Assembly: GCA_047967505.1 (NCBI GenBank)
Contig: CM106541.1
Length of the DNA: 64,000 nucleotides
Direction: 5' to 3' (one strand)
Source of the DNA: Dipteris shenzhenensis
Taxonomy: Eukaryota > Polypodiophyta > Polypodiopsida > Gleicheniales
Shown here: one piece after another, positions 43,121-53,724 of the stretch
Position numbering within the stretch: the first letter of the stretch is position 1
Layout of the letters: the number at the start of each line of letters is the position of its first letter
Position numbers and translations under genes: made by a program
Notes under the pieces: model-generated
Told to the model about the DNA's origin: nothing
What the model saw: the letters and a program-made list of their open reading frames with translations, nothing else
The model's database searches: none

Positions 43121-45507
43121 GCAGCGCCAGCAGCAGGCAGGCAGGTGATGAAGGTCTGATTGATTTCGTGAGTGAATTCAAACTGAAAAAGAAGACGAAG
43201 CTCAGAAAGCCATCCTCCATTGCACCATCCATGCAGCATCATGCTGCAGAATTTTAATTCTTTAAATTTTGGGAAGCCTTTCCTTATTGGTGTTGCCCTT
43301 TTTTCCCTTTTTTTGTTATTTAATCCTTCGTACTGCATATATGTGACACACAAGTACTGATCGCTTTCCCTTCTGCCAATCAAGCCGCCCCACCTTTTTC
43401 CTTGCCTCGGGCCTAATCTCTCTACCAAAGTATCAGGATGGTCGTCTTTGGAATTCCCATAACCTCCCAACAACAAGAGTTACATCGTCTTCATGTGTAA
43501 GAGGCTTTGTCTCATGTTTATCATGGTTAAGACGCTTCATCTCATACAGAGCATGTGACATCACCTCAATACATTTTATTTGATCAAAGTGTCACTAATG
43601 AGCACTTTATATTATTCTCTCCATTTATGATCATGTTTCCTACAAGTAGTTTGGTTGTATAGTGGACAAACCAAATTTAAAGGCATTATTATCTACTCAT
43701 AATCGCATTTTGAAAGAACTTCCTAACTCTTTTCATTCATACTTATCATTAGAGCACTATTTTATCTAACACATCAATTAGAGGACACATTGCTTACCTA
43801 TATGATTTAGCAAAAGCATTGTAGCTAAATTTGAATTTAATAATAGAGGAGGTCACCTACATAATGATGTTAATAAGGTTTGCATATTTATTCTAGACAC
43901 ACATACAAAATGCAATAGCCATAATGTAGCCAAATTTTTACAATAAGGTCCATCGACATGAAATAATTTATTGATTCTATTCTCTCTTGTCATGTCCATC
44001 TAAATACTATTTATCATATGCCTAACATAAGATGCAATGAATCATTATACTCCCTCTTAGGCCATCCCTTCTAGGCCCACTCCATCATTGCCCACATTGT
44101 TCAATCATCTTTATTGCGCAATCATGATGCAATGAACACCGCCATCATTAGTTGGCGGCCTCTTAAGAAGATAACCAGAATATACCCCATTCTCCCCCAA
44201 TAGTGCCTGCTCATAGCTATAGGTGTATCACCACCATATTATAGCTAGAATGTTAAAGTATTTGTTTGCTTATGTATACTGGTATGACCAAAAGTGATGC
44301 ATCATGATTCATACTTGTTCAAGTTCTTCCGCGTATTTGTTCCTCTGCATTTCATCACTATAGCCTACTCATCCATATGAAATTATGAAATATTTATCCA
44401 TGTGCTCTTCCATCATTTGCTTGCATGTGGGAGCTCTAGGGATTGCTATTTTGAATCTCCATATAAAATGTGCATGTAAGGCCTTTTACTAAAACTCCAT
44501 ACTTATAGATATTAAGAAGTTATATCTCCCCTGTTCTTACATTCTCCTTACACCAAGTTCCAACATAAATAGTTTTCAAGTTGTACATTGAAAAACCTAT
44601 GTGTAGACAAAATTTTACTTATAAATGGCAATTGAAAGCCCCTTTGAGGCTATGTCCACACATTATTGATGCTATTTCCTAAAAAAAAAGAAATTACATG
44701 AAGACCTATTTTCATCAGAGGTTTTGTCTAGCATTTGAAAACCCTTTTTATATGAATCCATATGATCTTAGATTTCCATTCAAAATGAAAATATAAAAAT
44801 TCTTGATATTTAAATTTAATATTCAGAGTTTGGAGATAAGAGGTGGAAATATACATTATTTAATTAATGTTATTAGATTTAGACCGATCACAATGTGATG
44901 ATTGTAAGCAAGAGGGGGAAGTGCCTAACTTTGCTACATGGAAATCTACAGAACCATATGACAAATTTACAATATAAATGGTAACTATATACTATAGGGT
45001 AATGGGATTTAGCTGTTCTTTTTTTAAAACTGTGATTGATAGGCCTTTTTTTCCATCTTTATGATTAAAGATGTTTATGTTGAGCCAAACCATTCACTTA
45101 AATCCAATTATTTGAACCACATGCCAACGCTTGGATTTACGTCCATGCTTCATTCTTCTTGATTTGGTGGCTTGGAAAACTTATAATCAATTTGTGGGGA
45201 TGTTCAAGGCCTTTGGATCTCCATTGCTAAAAGGCTCTACATGATGGATACTTATGCACTTAGTACACACTTGTTAAGGCCAACTAAATATCATTTCCCT
45301 TCAATAAACTAGCTACCATTTATAGTACATTTCTTGTGCGGCAGTATATCTCACCCTATAGGAAAGTTAAGCATGATGTTTACGAGTAGTTTTAAAAGGC
45401 CTATCACCTATGTAGTTGTTATACACCTGTTTGCATCCAATGAGAATGTGCTTTTAAATCAAGCTAGCTAGAGACTCAAGAAGCTAAAATGGATAAAATA
45501 TCATAGT

Positions 45508-46000
45508 TTTGGCTTTTAAATTTCAATCTTTTTTGTATTTCTTGAGTTTTTGTAATTCCATGTGCTAGTTTTGTGGCCACCTAATATGTTGTTCTTGATT
45601 AAGTTGCCTTTAGTCCACGTAATTATGTAGCCTACTTTAATTAGCTTTCAGTAGTTTGCACACACATAGGTGGCCAACTATGTGGCTCACTTACGATAAA
45701 CTTGATATGCATGCAAAGAAAAGTGGTGTGTGATCCACTTATGTTATATTTCCTTTTATAGCTTTTAAATTTTAATATTTTTGTTATATTTCTTTTTATA
45801 GTGTATTTCTTGAGATTTTGTAATTCTGTGTGCTAGTTTTGTGGCCACATATGTCATCCTTAATTAACTTGCCTTTAGTCCAAGTAATTATGTAGCCTGC
45901 TTTAATTAGCTTTCGTTAGTCTGCATACACATAGGTGGCCAACTGTGTGGCTTGCTTATGCCAAACTTGATAGGCATACAAAAACAAGTGGTGTGGTCCA
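45508..46000. repeat. tandem duplication, ~268 bp x 2
   Basis: TTTTGTAATTCCATGTGCTAG, TTTGTGGCCACCTAATATG, TTGCCTTTAGTCCACGTAAT, ACACATAGGTGGCCAAC and AAGTGGTGTG.TCCA recur from about 45808 on in the same order with about 10% divergence. Confidence 0.85.
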
Positions 46001-47160
46001 ATATGTTTCTTCAAATCCTTCACATATTTCCTCACTCTCATTTGGACATTTGCAATGAATAGACTTGGTAAATTGGCCGCTCATTTACCATTGATAGTGA
46101 GCATCTACTAACAATTAGAGGTAAATTGGCTTATTTTACAATTTATAGTGGCTATACTATCATTGGTAGTAGGGCATTTGCCCATAATAATAGGCTAGTA
46201 TCAGTGATACTATGATATGAAGTTGGGGGTCAAAAGCCTGCATTCATCTCTTGCCACCAATTTGTTTGGACCGAATAGATTCTCTCACCTTCTAAAGACA
46301 CATGGCAAGAGAAAATATACAAAGAATTCTCACCACTCAAAACCATCTTACAGTGACAAATTTGGGATTAATTTGTCAACGACACTTCATGAAGTATCTC
46401 CAAACTTCTCAATTAATAACATCATTGGAATACCTGAAGCCCATGCTATACAAGGAAAAGTGGTTAGAAATTTGAGCTCTTTTACTTCTTGCACATTCAA
46501 AAGTAATTCAAATACAGTATGAGAAAAATGAAGTTATAAAAAAATGAACTTTTCGAAAGGGCAAACCTGCAATAGAGATTATATACTTGGGGCCTCATGG
46601 GGCTCAAAGACCTTCTCAATTAAAGCAGCCAGAGCTAAACGCCCCAAGGAATAAGAATCTGTATAAAAAGAATTTTTAAAAATTACACTAAAATAATGAA
46701 AACCAATAAAATAGCACCCATGTTGGGAATAACAACTAACCAGTGGGAAAAATGGACGAACTACATTCACAAGCATCATGGGCCATCATTGAGTTTGAAG
46801 ATTGCTAGTTGTCTCATAAATTATTGAAGATTAGAGTGTGTGCTTGAAGATGTGATTGCCCTCTCTCTTTGGGGCTTGTCTCCTCATTTTGGGTGCAAGC
46901 AAACGCAAAATTTTTGGGCTTGAGCAGAGGGCTAATGCATGATACAAGGGGCTAATGCACAAGAGAGGGCCAAAGCATGAGAACTAGACATTTGAATAAG
47001 GGTCAGTCTATGCATTTCTCTCATGATTTAACCATTTGTCTTTCCATTCATTTCTTTCATGCCTTTTTATTCAAATTTTCCATGAATACAATGTGAATAA
47101 TTTACATGATTATTATAATGATAATCAAAAGATTAATCTATCTATCTTCATCACATGCAA
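46001..47160. other. intergenic, no gene I can support
   Basis: A 101-codon ORF on the plus strand (46217-46522) has no recognisable domain or biased codon use. The rest is AT-rich sequence without array structure. Confidence 0.4.
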
Positions 47161-48290
47161 CACTATCATAATGTTTCCTTGATACTTTTCCCTTCTCATA
47201 TTACCATTTATGAGCAAATACATTATCATAATGTTTCCTTGAGACTTTTACCTTCTCATTTTACCATTTATAAACAACTACATTCAATTCCTCCTAAACA
47301 CCACCAAAACATGTAGCATTTCATAGCATTTTAGGGTAAATTTTTTTGCACACTTGAACATGTTGTGCTAGCATGACTTATTATTGGAAATTTTTTCCCT
47401 ATTATGAACGAAAAGATTGGTGCAAATTTTGGATATTATGACACCACAATGCGTCAAGAGTGCCCCAAAATCCCCTAAACGACTTTTGACTCACACCAAA
47501 ATCAAATTTTAGATGAGGGAGAAATGGCATTTTTTTTCCCTTTAAAATGTCATTTCTCCCTCATTTGAAGTCTAATTTTGGTGCTTCAAAATGTCATTTT
47601 GGGGATTTTGGGGCACTCTGGACGCAATGGTGATGTCAGAATCTCCAAATTTTTCATCAAAATGTTTTGATGGTTTTAAGCCACTCTGGATGCATTGGTG
47701 TGGCATAATTGCCCAAAATTGCATCAACATTAACATCATCATAATGTTTCCTTAATTATTTTCCCTTCTCATGTTACCATCTATAATCAAGTACATTCAA
47801 TTCCTTCTAAACACCACCAAAACATGTTGCATTTTTGGGAAGGTTTTTTTGTAGGCTAGAACATGTTGTGCTAGGCTAAGTATGACTTGTTATTGAAGAA
47901 AGTTCCCTAACATGGAGCAAGAAATTGGTGCAAATTTTAGATATTCCAACATCACTGATGTGTCCAGAGTGCTTCAAAACCCCCAAAATAACTTTTGAAT
48001 CACCAAAATTAGACTTTAGATGAGGGAGAAATGACATTTTTAGCAGGCAAACTTTTTTGGTAGGAAAATGTTTTTGCCTAAAAATATCATTTCTCCCTTA
48101 TTTGAAGTACCATTTTGGTGATTGAAAAGTCGTTTTGGTGGTTTTGGGGCACTCTAAATGCATTGGTGATATCAAAATCTCCAAATTATGGATCAAAATT
48201 ATTGACGGGTTTAGGACCACACCAGATGCATTGGCGTGGCCTGATTTATGCAAAAAAAATTGCCCAAAGCTGCATCATCATTAACATCAC
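47160..48290. repeat. tandem duplication (~513-bp period) containing hairpins
   Basis: Two units share CATTCAATTCCT.CTAAACACC, CACCAAAACATGT and GCATCATCATTAACATCA-like phrases. Each unit contains a long hairpin: 47418-47665 (AGAGTGCCCCAAAATCCCCT facing GGGGATTTTGGGGCACTCTG) and 47924-48205 (AGATGAGGGAGAAATGACAT facing ATATCATTTCTCCCTTATTT). The hairpin ends (AAATTT.GATATT..AACATCACTGATG) match the fold-back at 19302-19640. Confidence 0.8.
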
Positions 48291-48752
48291 CCTTTTAATG
48301 AGAAGCTTTGAAAATGGTTCAAAGGGATCTATTCATACCATAATCAATACTTTACACTTAAACCTCCTACTCCAAAAGAGGTGTACTTATGCAACTAAGA
48401 CTAGACAAATACAACTATTATCATTAAACTTGAGGAAATGGTAAATTATTCATGACAATGATGATGATGAGAATGGTTAATTTTTTTTCCTAAACCAGAT
48501 GCCCTCTGTACACTAATGTTAGTTGTCCTCTATTTAGACATGTCATTTTGGTAAATTTTGCTCGATTACCTCGTCACTCAAAAAATCTCGCCTGAAGTTC
48601 AAGATCATTACGACTATGGAATCCTAAGTAAAAGTCTAAGTATAAAGTAGCTTCAGCCATAAATTGCATGTTATACCCTACAACTATACATTCTACATTA
48701 TAACCAATAATGAATTAGGACCAACCAAGTTTCTTGAACTACTTCAAATACA

Positions 48753-48792
<40 letters not shown>

Positions 48793-48863
48793 ATGTGTGT
48801 ATATGTATATATATACATATGTACATATCATGTATGTATGTATGTATGTATGTATGTATATGC

Positions 48864-48907
<44 letters not shown>

Positions 48908-49075
48908 TGTGTGTGTGTAGAGAGAGAGAGAGGGAGGCATCCAAACATAGGAGACTTAAGAACTAGAGCTTGTAAATCCTTTAGATATTAAATATTATAG
49001 CACAAGAGAAATACATTGAATCTAGATAGAAGGATAAAATTACATGCTATGTACATATGTAAGTTTGTATGTGTT

Positions 49076-49109
<34 letters not shown>

Positions 49110-49146
49110 CGTACATACGTATGTATGAACATACATACGTACATAC

Positions 49147-49177
<31 letters not shown>

Positions 49178-49205
49178 CTTACACACACACACACATACAC
49201 ACACA
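48753..49205. repeat. compound microsatellite (GT)n-(GTAT)n-(GT)n-(GA)n-(GTAT)n-(CA)n
   Basis: (GT)n 48754-48782; GTATGTAT runs 48781-48858; (GT)n 48866-48918; (GA)n 48919-48933; after 130 bp of unique sequence, GTATGTAT/CATACATA runs 49075-49175 and (CA)n 49181-49203. The GTAT/CATA runs change orientation at 49108-49150, forming a palindrome. Confidence 0.95.
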
Positions 49206-51021
49206 AAAAGGACACTTAGTACTCTTTAAAGGGATGCATAGGAGGTTCTATGATGGCATCACGGTCAAGAAGAGAAAAAGAGTAGGGGGAGAGATGATGG
49301 AAGATGCCCGTAAGACAACCAAAAAGGCTAAGTGAGAATGAGCTCAGCCAACCATAGGAGAGCCAACAACTGTGAGTCATTGTGAATCCCACAAGTAAAG
49401 GTTGTTAAGGAGCGGAGGCTACTACAAACGTTGCATGTCATGCTAAGGGTACAACCTTCATGTAAAACTGCAGGGTGAGCACATCAGAAGCAAGTAGGAC
49501 ACTCATGAAGGGGCAGAAATAAGGAAGAGCTGGCCACCAAGTTTATCAATAGACTGTTAAGCTATTGTGAAAATGGCACGTAAGAACTACAAGCCACTCC
49601 AATCAAAAGGAAATGAGACATGAGTGCTCAGACAATAACTACACTTCTATCACTTTGAACTGCAAAAAAGTAATGAAGGTGAACAAGAGAAGTAAAAATG
49701 AGAGCCCACATTGAGAAGGTGGACACTTGTGCTTAAACAAAAGAAGGTACCGGGAGGCTACCAATGGGAGGAAAAGAAGGGTGTGAGAGGCATAGTCAAA
49801 GAACAAAGAGGGGGAAGGTTGAGCACATGTGTTGTATGGCTAGCCAAGAGGGTTGCTTGTACCATGAGAATGAGTGAAAGCACTAAAGGAAGGGAGCAAA
49901 AAGGTGAGAGACATAATATGTGGGAAGGGAGTTCATTCAAGGGTGATGAACAAGAAGAGACTAAGTGAGAAGACTCTGAGCTACCAATTGCAAGGAGAAG
50001 CGGAGTAGAGGGAGGACAGCAAGCCATGAGGGTGGAAATAATGTAAGAGTAGACTTGTTCATGGGTGGTGGCTCCATGATGGGCATGGTGGCAGTTAAAT
50101 TGGCCATGATGGAGGACATACAAAGAGAGGAGAGGGGTTTTGGTTAGGTTAGGGGTTTCATTAATGGGTGGGGGTTTTGTTAGGGCCTTGGTTAGGGTGG
50201 TTAGCAAATAAAATGTTAATGTGTAAGGGATAATGTGGGAGGGTTAGGTAGCGCCGTAGTGGGAATAGGTTAGGAAAGGAAGAGTTTTAACTAAATACGT
50301 GGTTGTGGTAATGTAAACAAATATGTTTTCAATCGGAGTTTTTTGCCTATTATATAAAAACACTATATTACAGAATTCGGGAATTTCCCAAGTCCCACTT
50401 TTAAATAGGATTGAAGATTTGACCATGTGGCTAAAATCTTAACACCTTATTTAAATGTACAACTTGTAAGGATTCTTGTAGTATTTAGGGAGGATTACAC
50501 TCTCAAGTAACGGCTTGAGATTTGACCATGTAGCCAAATCTTCACCTTTTGGGAATTCACAAATTATTTGGGAATTCAAAAATTCCCTAATATAGTGTTT
50601 AAAGGGTTATCATGTAAATCAAGGGAGGGGAGAGAAAGGGTAATAGTTTCAATGAAGGGAGGGGGAAATAATGCAAGTAAGTATATAAGTTTTAGTAAGT
50701 ATTGAAATTTATAAGAAAAAGGCAGGGGCAAAGGAAAATTTTGTATAGCTAATTAGTGATAATTGTATAGTGCATCACAGCTTAGTACTATTACAGTTTT
50801 ATAAATATATTAATGATGGTAAGTTTGTATAATTAATAGGTGTGTATTGGAAGGGGGGAGAAGGGAAAGTTCGTAAAATTAACATGTGTAGATTGGAGAA
50901 AAGGGAAGTTTGTATAATTTAATAAGCTTGCATAATTAATGTGTAAACTTATATAAGTGTAAAAATCCCCCAAAAAAGGAAAACAATTGGGGGGGGGGGG
51001 GAATCTAGTGTAAGTGCATGT

Positions 51022-51063
<42 letters not shown>

Positions 51064-51245
51064 AAGAAAGGGATGGGAGAGTTCTAGTGTAAGTGTGAAT
51101 GTGTAGGATGTGTGCACATTCACGCACATGTGTGTGTGTGCCCGTGCACGTGTGCATGCATGTGAGTCTAAATGTGATGGTGATAGAAAAAGGGATGTGT
51201 CCACATGTGTGTGTGTGTGTGTGTGTGTGTGTTGAAAAAAAAGAA
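48905..51245. repeat. block X, copy 1
   Basis: Collinear with 60440-62430: AGAGAGAGAG microsatellite, TATTATAGCACAAGAGAAATA, CTCTTTAAAGGGATGCATAGG, GTGCAGGGTGAGCACAT, CTCAGACAATAAC.ACACTTC, GGGCCTTGGTTAGGG, GGGGGAAATAATGCAA and a G-run followed by (GT)n near the right end. No coding function is visible; small ORFs here (49711-49968, 49758-50207) are not conserved as reading frames between copies. Copy 1 carries a MITE that copy 2 lacks. Confidence 0.85.
50358..50600. mobile_element. MITE, AACACTATATTA family, inserted in block X copy 1
   Basis: Terminal inverted repeats AAACACTATATTA and, reverse-complemented right end, AAACACTATATTAGGGAATTT. Inner inverted motifs are GATTTGACCATGTGGC and GAATTCCCAAAT. 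Block X copy 2 is uninterrupted at the homologous place (about 61850, ATTATATACAGGGTTATAATG), giving a filled/empty pair. Flanks are AT-rich, so the target duplication is ambiguous. Confidence 0.8.
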
Positions 51246-52807
51246 ACCTATAAACAACACGGCACACGATGCTCAAATATAGGTGGACAAAAACTTTTAA
51301 TATATATTGACATATGGATTGTCATGAGTACTAAACTAGTAAAAAAGTTTTGAATCCATCCGGTAGTCTGGGCTCCGAGGTCAGGGTCCACTTACCTACC
51401 ACCATCCAAGAGAACCTAAGTGTGAGAACAATATAGCTTCTAATGGGTAGATAGGTAATGCTTGTGTGCCCCAGCTTGTTATCGCTTTTACCAAAGACCC
51501 ACACAACCATCTAGTTTCAAAATATCAAACTTAAATTGTAAAATACAAGGAGATATATATATAAAAAATGGGGGCTTATAAAAAAGTGTGCTTACAAAAA
51601 AAAATTTTGAAATGACTAAATAAACTTTGAGTTTAGAAAAAAACTTGAAAAATATTAGTAGTAGCTACAAAACTAGTTCAAAAGAGTCATGTGACTAGAT
51701 TTAGAAAAAGAAAATAAAAACTATTTATTTTGAAAATAACCAACCTAAGGGCTAATTATTCATTAAAAGCTTTTTGGAAGAGCCATGTAATAAAAAAAAG
51801 AGAGAAAAGTAAATAACTAGCACTTTTTTATGCTACATGATTAATAAGTGGAGCACAATAAAAGGTTAAGTGGATAAATGGGAAACTTAATTTTTAACTA
51901 GTTACCAAAAGAATTAGATATATAGAGGGAAGATGAAAAAAAAGGGGGGGGATGAAAAAAAGGGGGGAGTTATATTTACTTTAGGGAGAAAATATATAAA
52001 TAGAGAGTGGGGGGTTTCTTTATATAATATTATCGAGGGGTTGGGGAAAGGATATATATATATATAAATAGAAGGGGGGGAGGCTGGGGGGTAATATATT
52101 ATTAGAGAGGGGGGTTGTACATTATTAGAGACGGGGTCTAGCAAGGGGGAGAGGAAAAAATGGATTGGAGAGGGGGAGGAAGTTATATTTACTTTAGAGA
52201 GGGGGTTTAGAGATTTAAAACCTCTAAATAGAGAGAGGGGGGTTTATATAATTTAGAGAGGGGGTTGGGGAAAGGATATATGTATAACTAGAAGGGGGGC
52301 GGAGGGTGGGGCGTATAAAACTTGAGAGGGTCTAGAAAAGGGGAGGAGAGAAAAAGGATTTTTCAAAAAAACGCAAGGGGGGTTTGATATGAAATAATAG
52401 GGTATATATAACCAAAAAAGAAAAGAAAAGAACCATGGCCGCATGTCACAAAAAGGACTTACCTAAGAGTCCATCAAGCTAGACAAGTTACTACGGTCCG
52501 TGCGGCGAGGTCAGCACACAGTAGAGGCGCGGCTGCTCGAGGTCCTTCTAGGTGGTGGAGCAAGGGGCGAGGGCAGTGTGATGGGACTCGGGGTGAAGGA
52601 AGGCATTACGGAGGAGATCTTTTTGGAGGATAGAGCCCTAGTACTACAATAGAGAGTGGAGGTTACAGTATGGGGATCCGAAGAGGAGAGGTCTAAGGGA
52701 CTATCGAGCTGTAGCTGCGTGCGACTATCTGCAATACGTCGAGCACGGCTACGGGCTTATGAGAGTACTCAGAGAGTCACAGTAGTGGAGAGAGTGGAGG
52801 CAGAGCC

Positions 52808-52835
52808 ACCTTTATATAGGTAGCTCAGCTAGGGT
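52808..52835. promoter_or_regulatory. TATA-like sequence conserved in all Y copies
   Basis: CACCTTTATATAGGTAGCTC, followed by AGCTAGGGTAGT, is kept almost unchanged at 52808, 58318 and 60189, while surrounding sequence varies more. The form (TATA box about 25 bp before a conserved sequence) is like the U3/R boundary of an LTR or a repeat promoter. Transcription has not been shown. Confidence 0.4.
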
Positions 52836-53284
52836 AGTCGGTGTACGTAGCCAGATTAGGGAGTGAATATTTTTTGGGGGGCGGGGTTGAGGCATGTAAA
52901 TGCATGATACAATGGTTATGAGAAAGCATGCTATTTAGAACGTGTGGGGAGGGGGTTTTCTTAGGTAGGATAGACCATAGGCTTTAAAAAGTGAGAAAAT
53001 AGAAGGGTAAAATAGGAAATTAGAAGGGTAATTTAGAAAAATAGAAGGGTAAATTACGAAAATAGAAGGGGATAAACTTTAAAATTCAATAATTCAATAA
53101 AAAAGAGGAAAATTTTTTAATATTAAAATGGGGAGATAAGTAAGGAAAAGGGCCATAATTAATAGATAGTAAAGAAAATTAAAATAAAATAATATGGAAT
53201 TAAAGAAAATTAGGCAAACCTTAATAATAATGAGCGAGATAAGTATGGGATGAACAAAAAAAAATTTTGGGGGAAGGGATAGGA

Positions 53285-53345
53285 AGAGGAGGGATGGCAA
53301 GGGGGAAGGGGGGGGGGCGAAGGGGGGGGAGGGGGGGTGGTACTA
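53285..53345 (+). repeat. G-run cluster with quadruplex-forming potential
   Basis: AAGGGGGAAGGGGGGGGGGC, then further runs of eight or more G separated by one or two bases, immediately before a (GT)n array. Shorter equivalents lie in the other Y copies (58853-58885, 59455-59475). Confidence 0.7.
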
Positions 53346-53385
53346 AGGTGGGAAAAAAAGAAGGACAAGAACGGGGGGGTTAGTA

Positions 53386-53389
<4 letters not shown>

Positions 53390-53421
<32 letters not shown>

Positions 53422-53564
53422 TGTGTGTGTCTGTGCGTCTGTGTGTACGTGTGCATGTGTGTGCATGTGCATGCATGTGTGTGTGCATGCACGTGCATGT
53501 GTGCGCATGTGTGTTCATGTCAATGTGCATGCGTGCATGCATGCGTGCGCGTGTGTGTGTGTGT
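53390..53564. repeat. (GT)n-rich microsatellite with GCATGC interruptions
   Basis: (GT)n at 53390-53420, followed by GTGCATGTGTGCATGC-type alternating purine/pyrimidine sequence and a final (GT)7 at 53550-53564. It abuts the 3' side of the reverse-transcriptase element. Confidence 0.95.
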
Positions 53565-53581
53565 ACCCACCCTGACCTGTG

Positions 53582-53626
53582 GAGGGACACCATTTGATGG
53601 GGGTTGGACACCCATCATATGGTATC
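53582..53626. other. hairpin at the 3' border of the RT element
   Basis: GGACACCAT and GATGGG pair with CCCATC and ATGGTATCC across a short loop, giving about 14 bp of stem with one G-T mismatch. It lies between the RT stop codon and the (GT)n tract, where a 3' UTR recognition structure could be expected. Confidence 0.5.
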
Positions 53627-53724
53627 CTGCCCCCGCCAAGAAGTGTTAGTAGGGAAGATGTATTTATATGACAACCAAGAAAGTTATTCTCATATATGAA
53701 TTTAGTAATTAGACTTTTAATCTT

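Larger units (their letters stand above)
38990..45331. repeat. segmental duplication, copy 2
   Basis: Direct-orientation partner of 1740-10695; the right limit is AATAAACTAGCTACCATTTATAGTACATTT at about 45303-45332. It lacks the CACTA fragment, the TTA-flanked MITE and most of the CAACC array found in copy 1. The bHLH gene and about 2.3 kb of upstream flank (43037-45331) are conserved, with scattered small indels. Confidence 0.9.
51245..53564. repeat. block Y, copy 1
   Basis: Starts AAAGAAACCTATAAACAACACGG directly after a (GT)n tract and ends in another GT-rich tract (53390-53564). It contains G-rich runs, a TTTATATAATTTAGAGAGGGGG section, and a promoter-like stretch CACCTTTATATAGGTAGCTC at about 52808 that is conserved in all copies. 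Copies 2 and 3 follow at 57188 and 59139. It may be an LTR or a non-autonomous element unit, but no ends or coding domains prove this. Confidence 0.8.

Noticed and set aside
46217-46522. 101-codon plus-strand ORF as a gene
   Set aside because: No family resemblance, no conserved copy and no supporting context; left as intergenic.
48664-49335. ORFs of alternating Cys-Val or His-Thr residues
   Set aside because: Translations of (GT)n, (GTAT)n and (CA)n microsatellites; the same applies to 50833-51353, 53210-53649, 58779-59157 and 62158-62542.
49711-50207. ORFs in block X as conserved small genes
   Set aside because: The frames are not maintained in the second copy of block X at 61099-61455.
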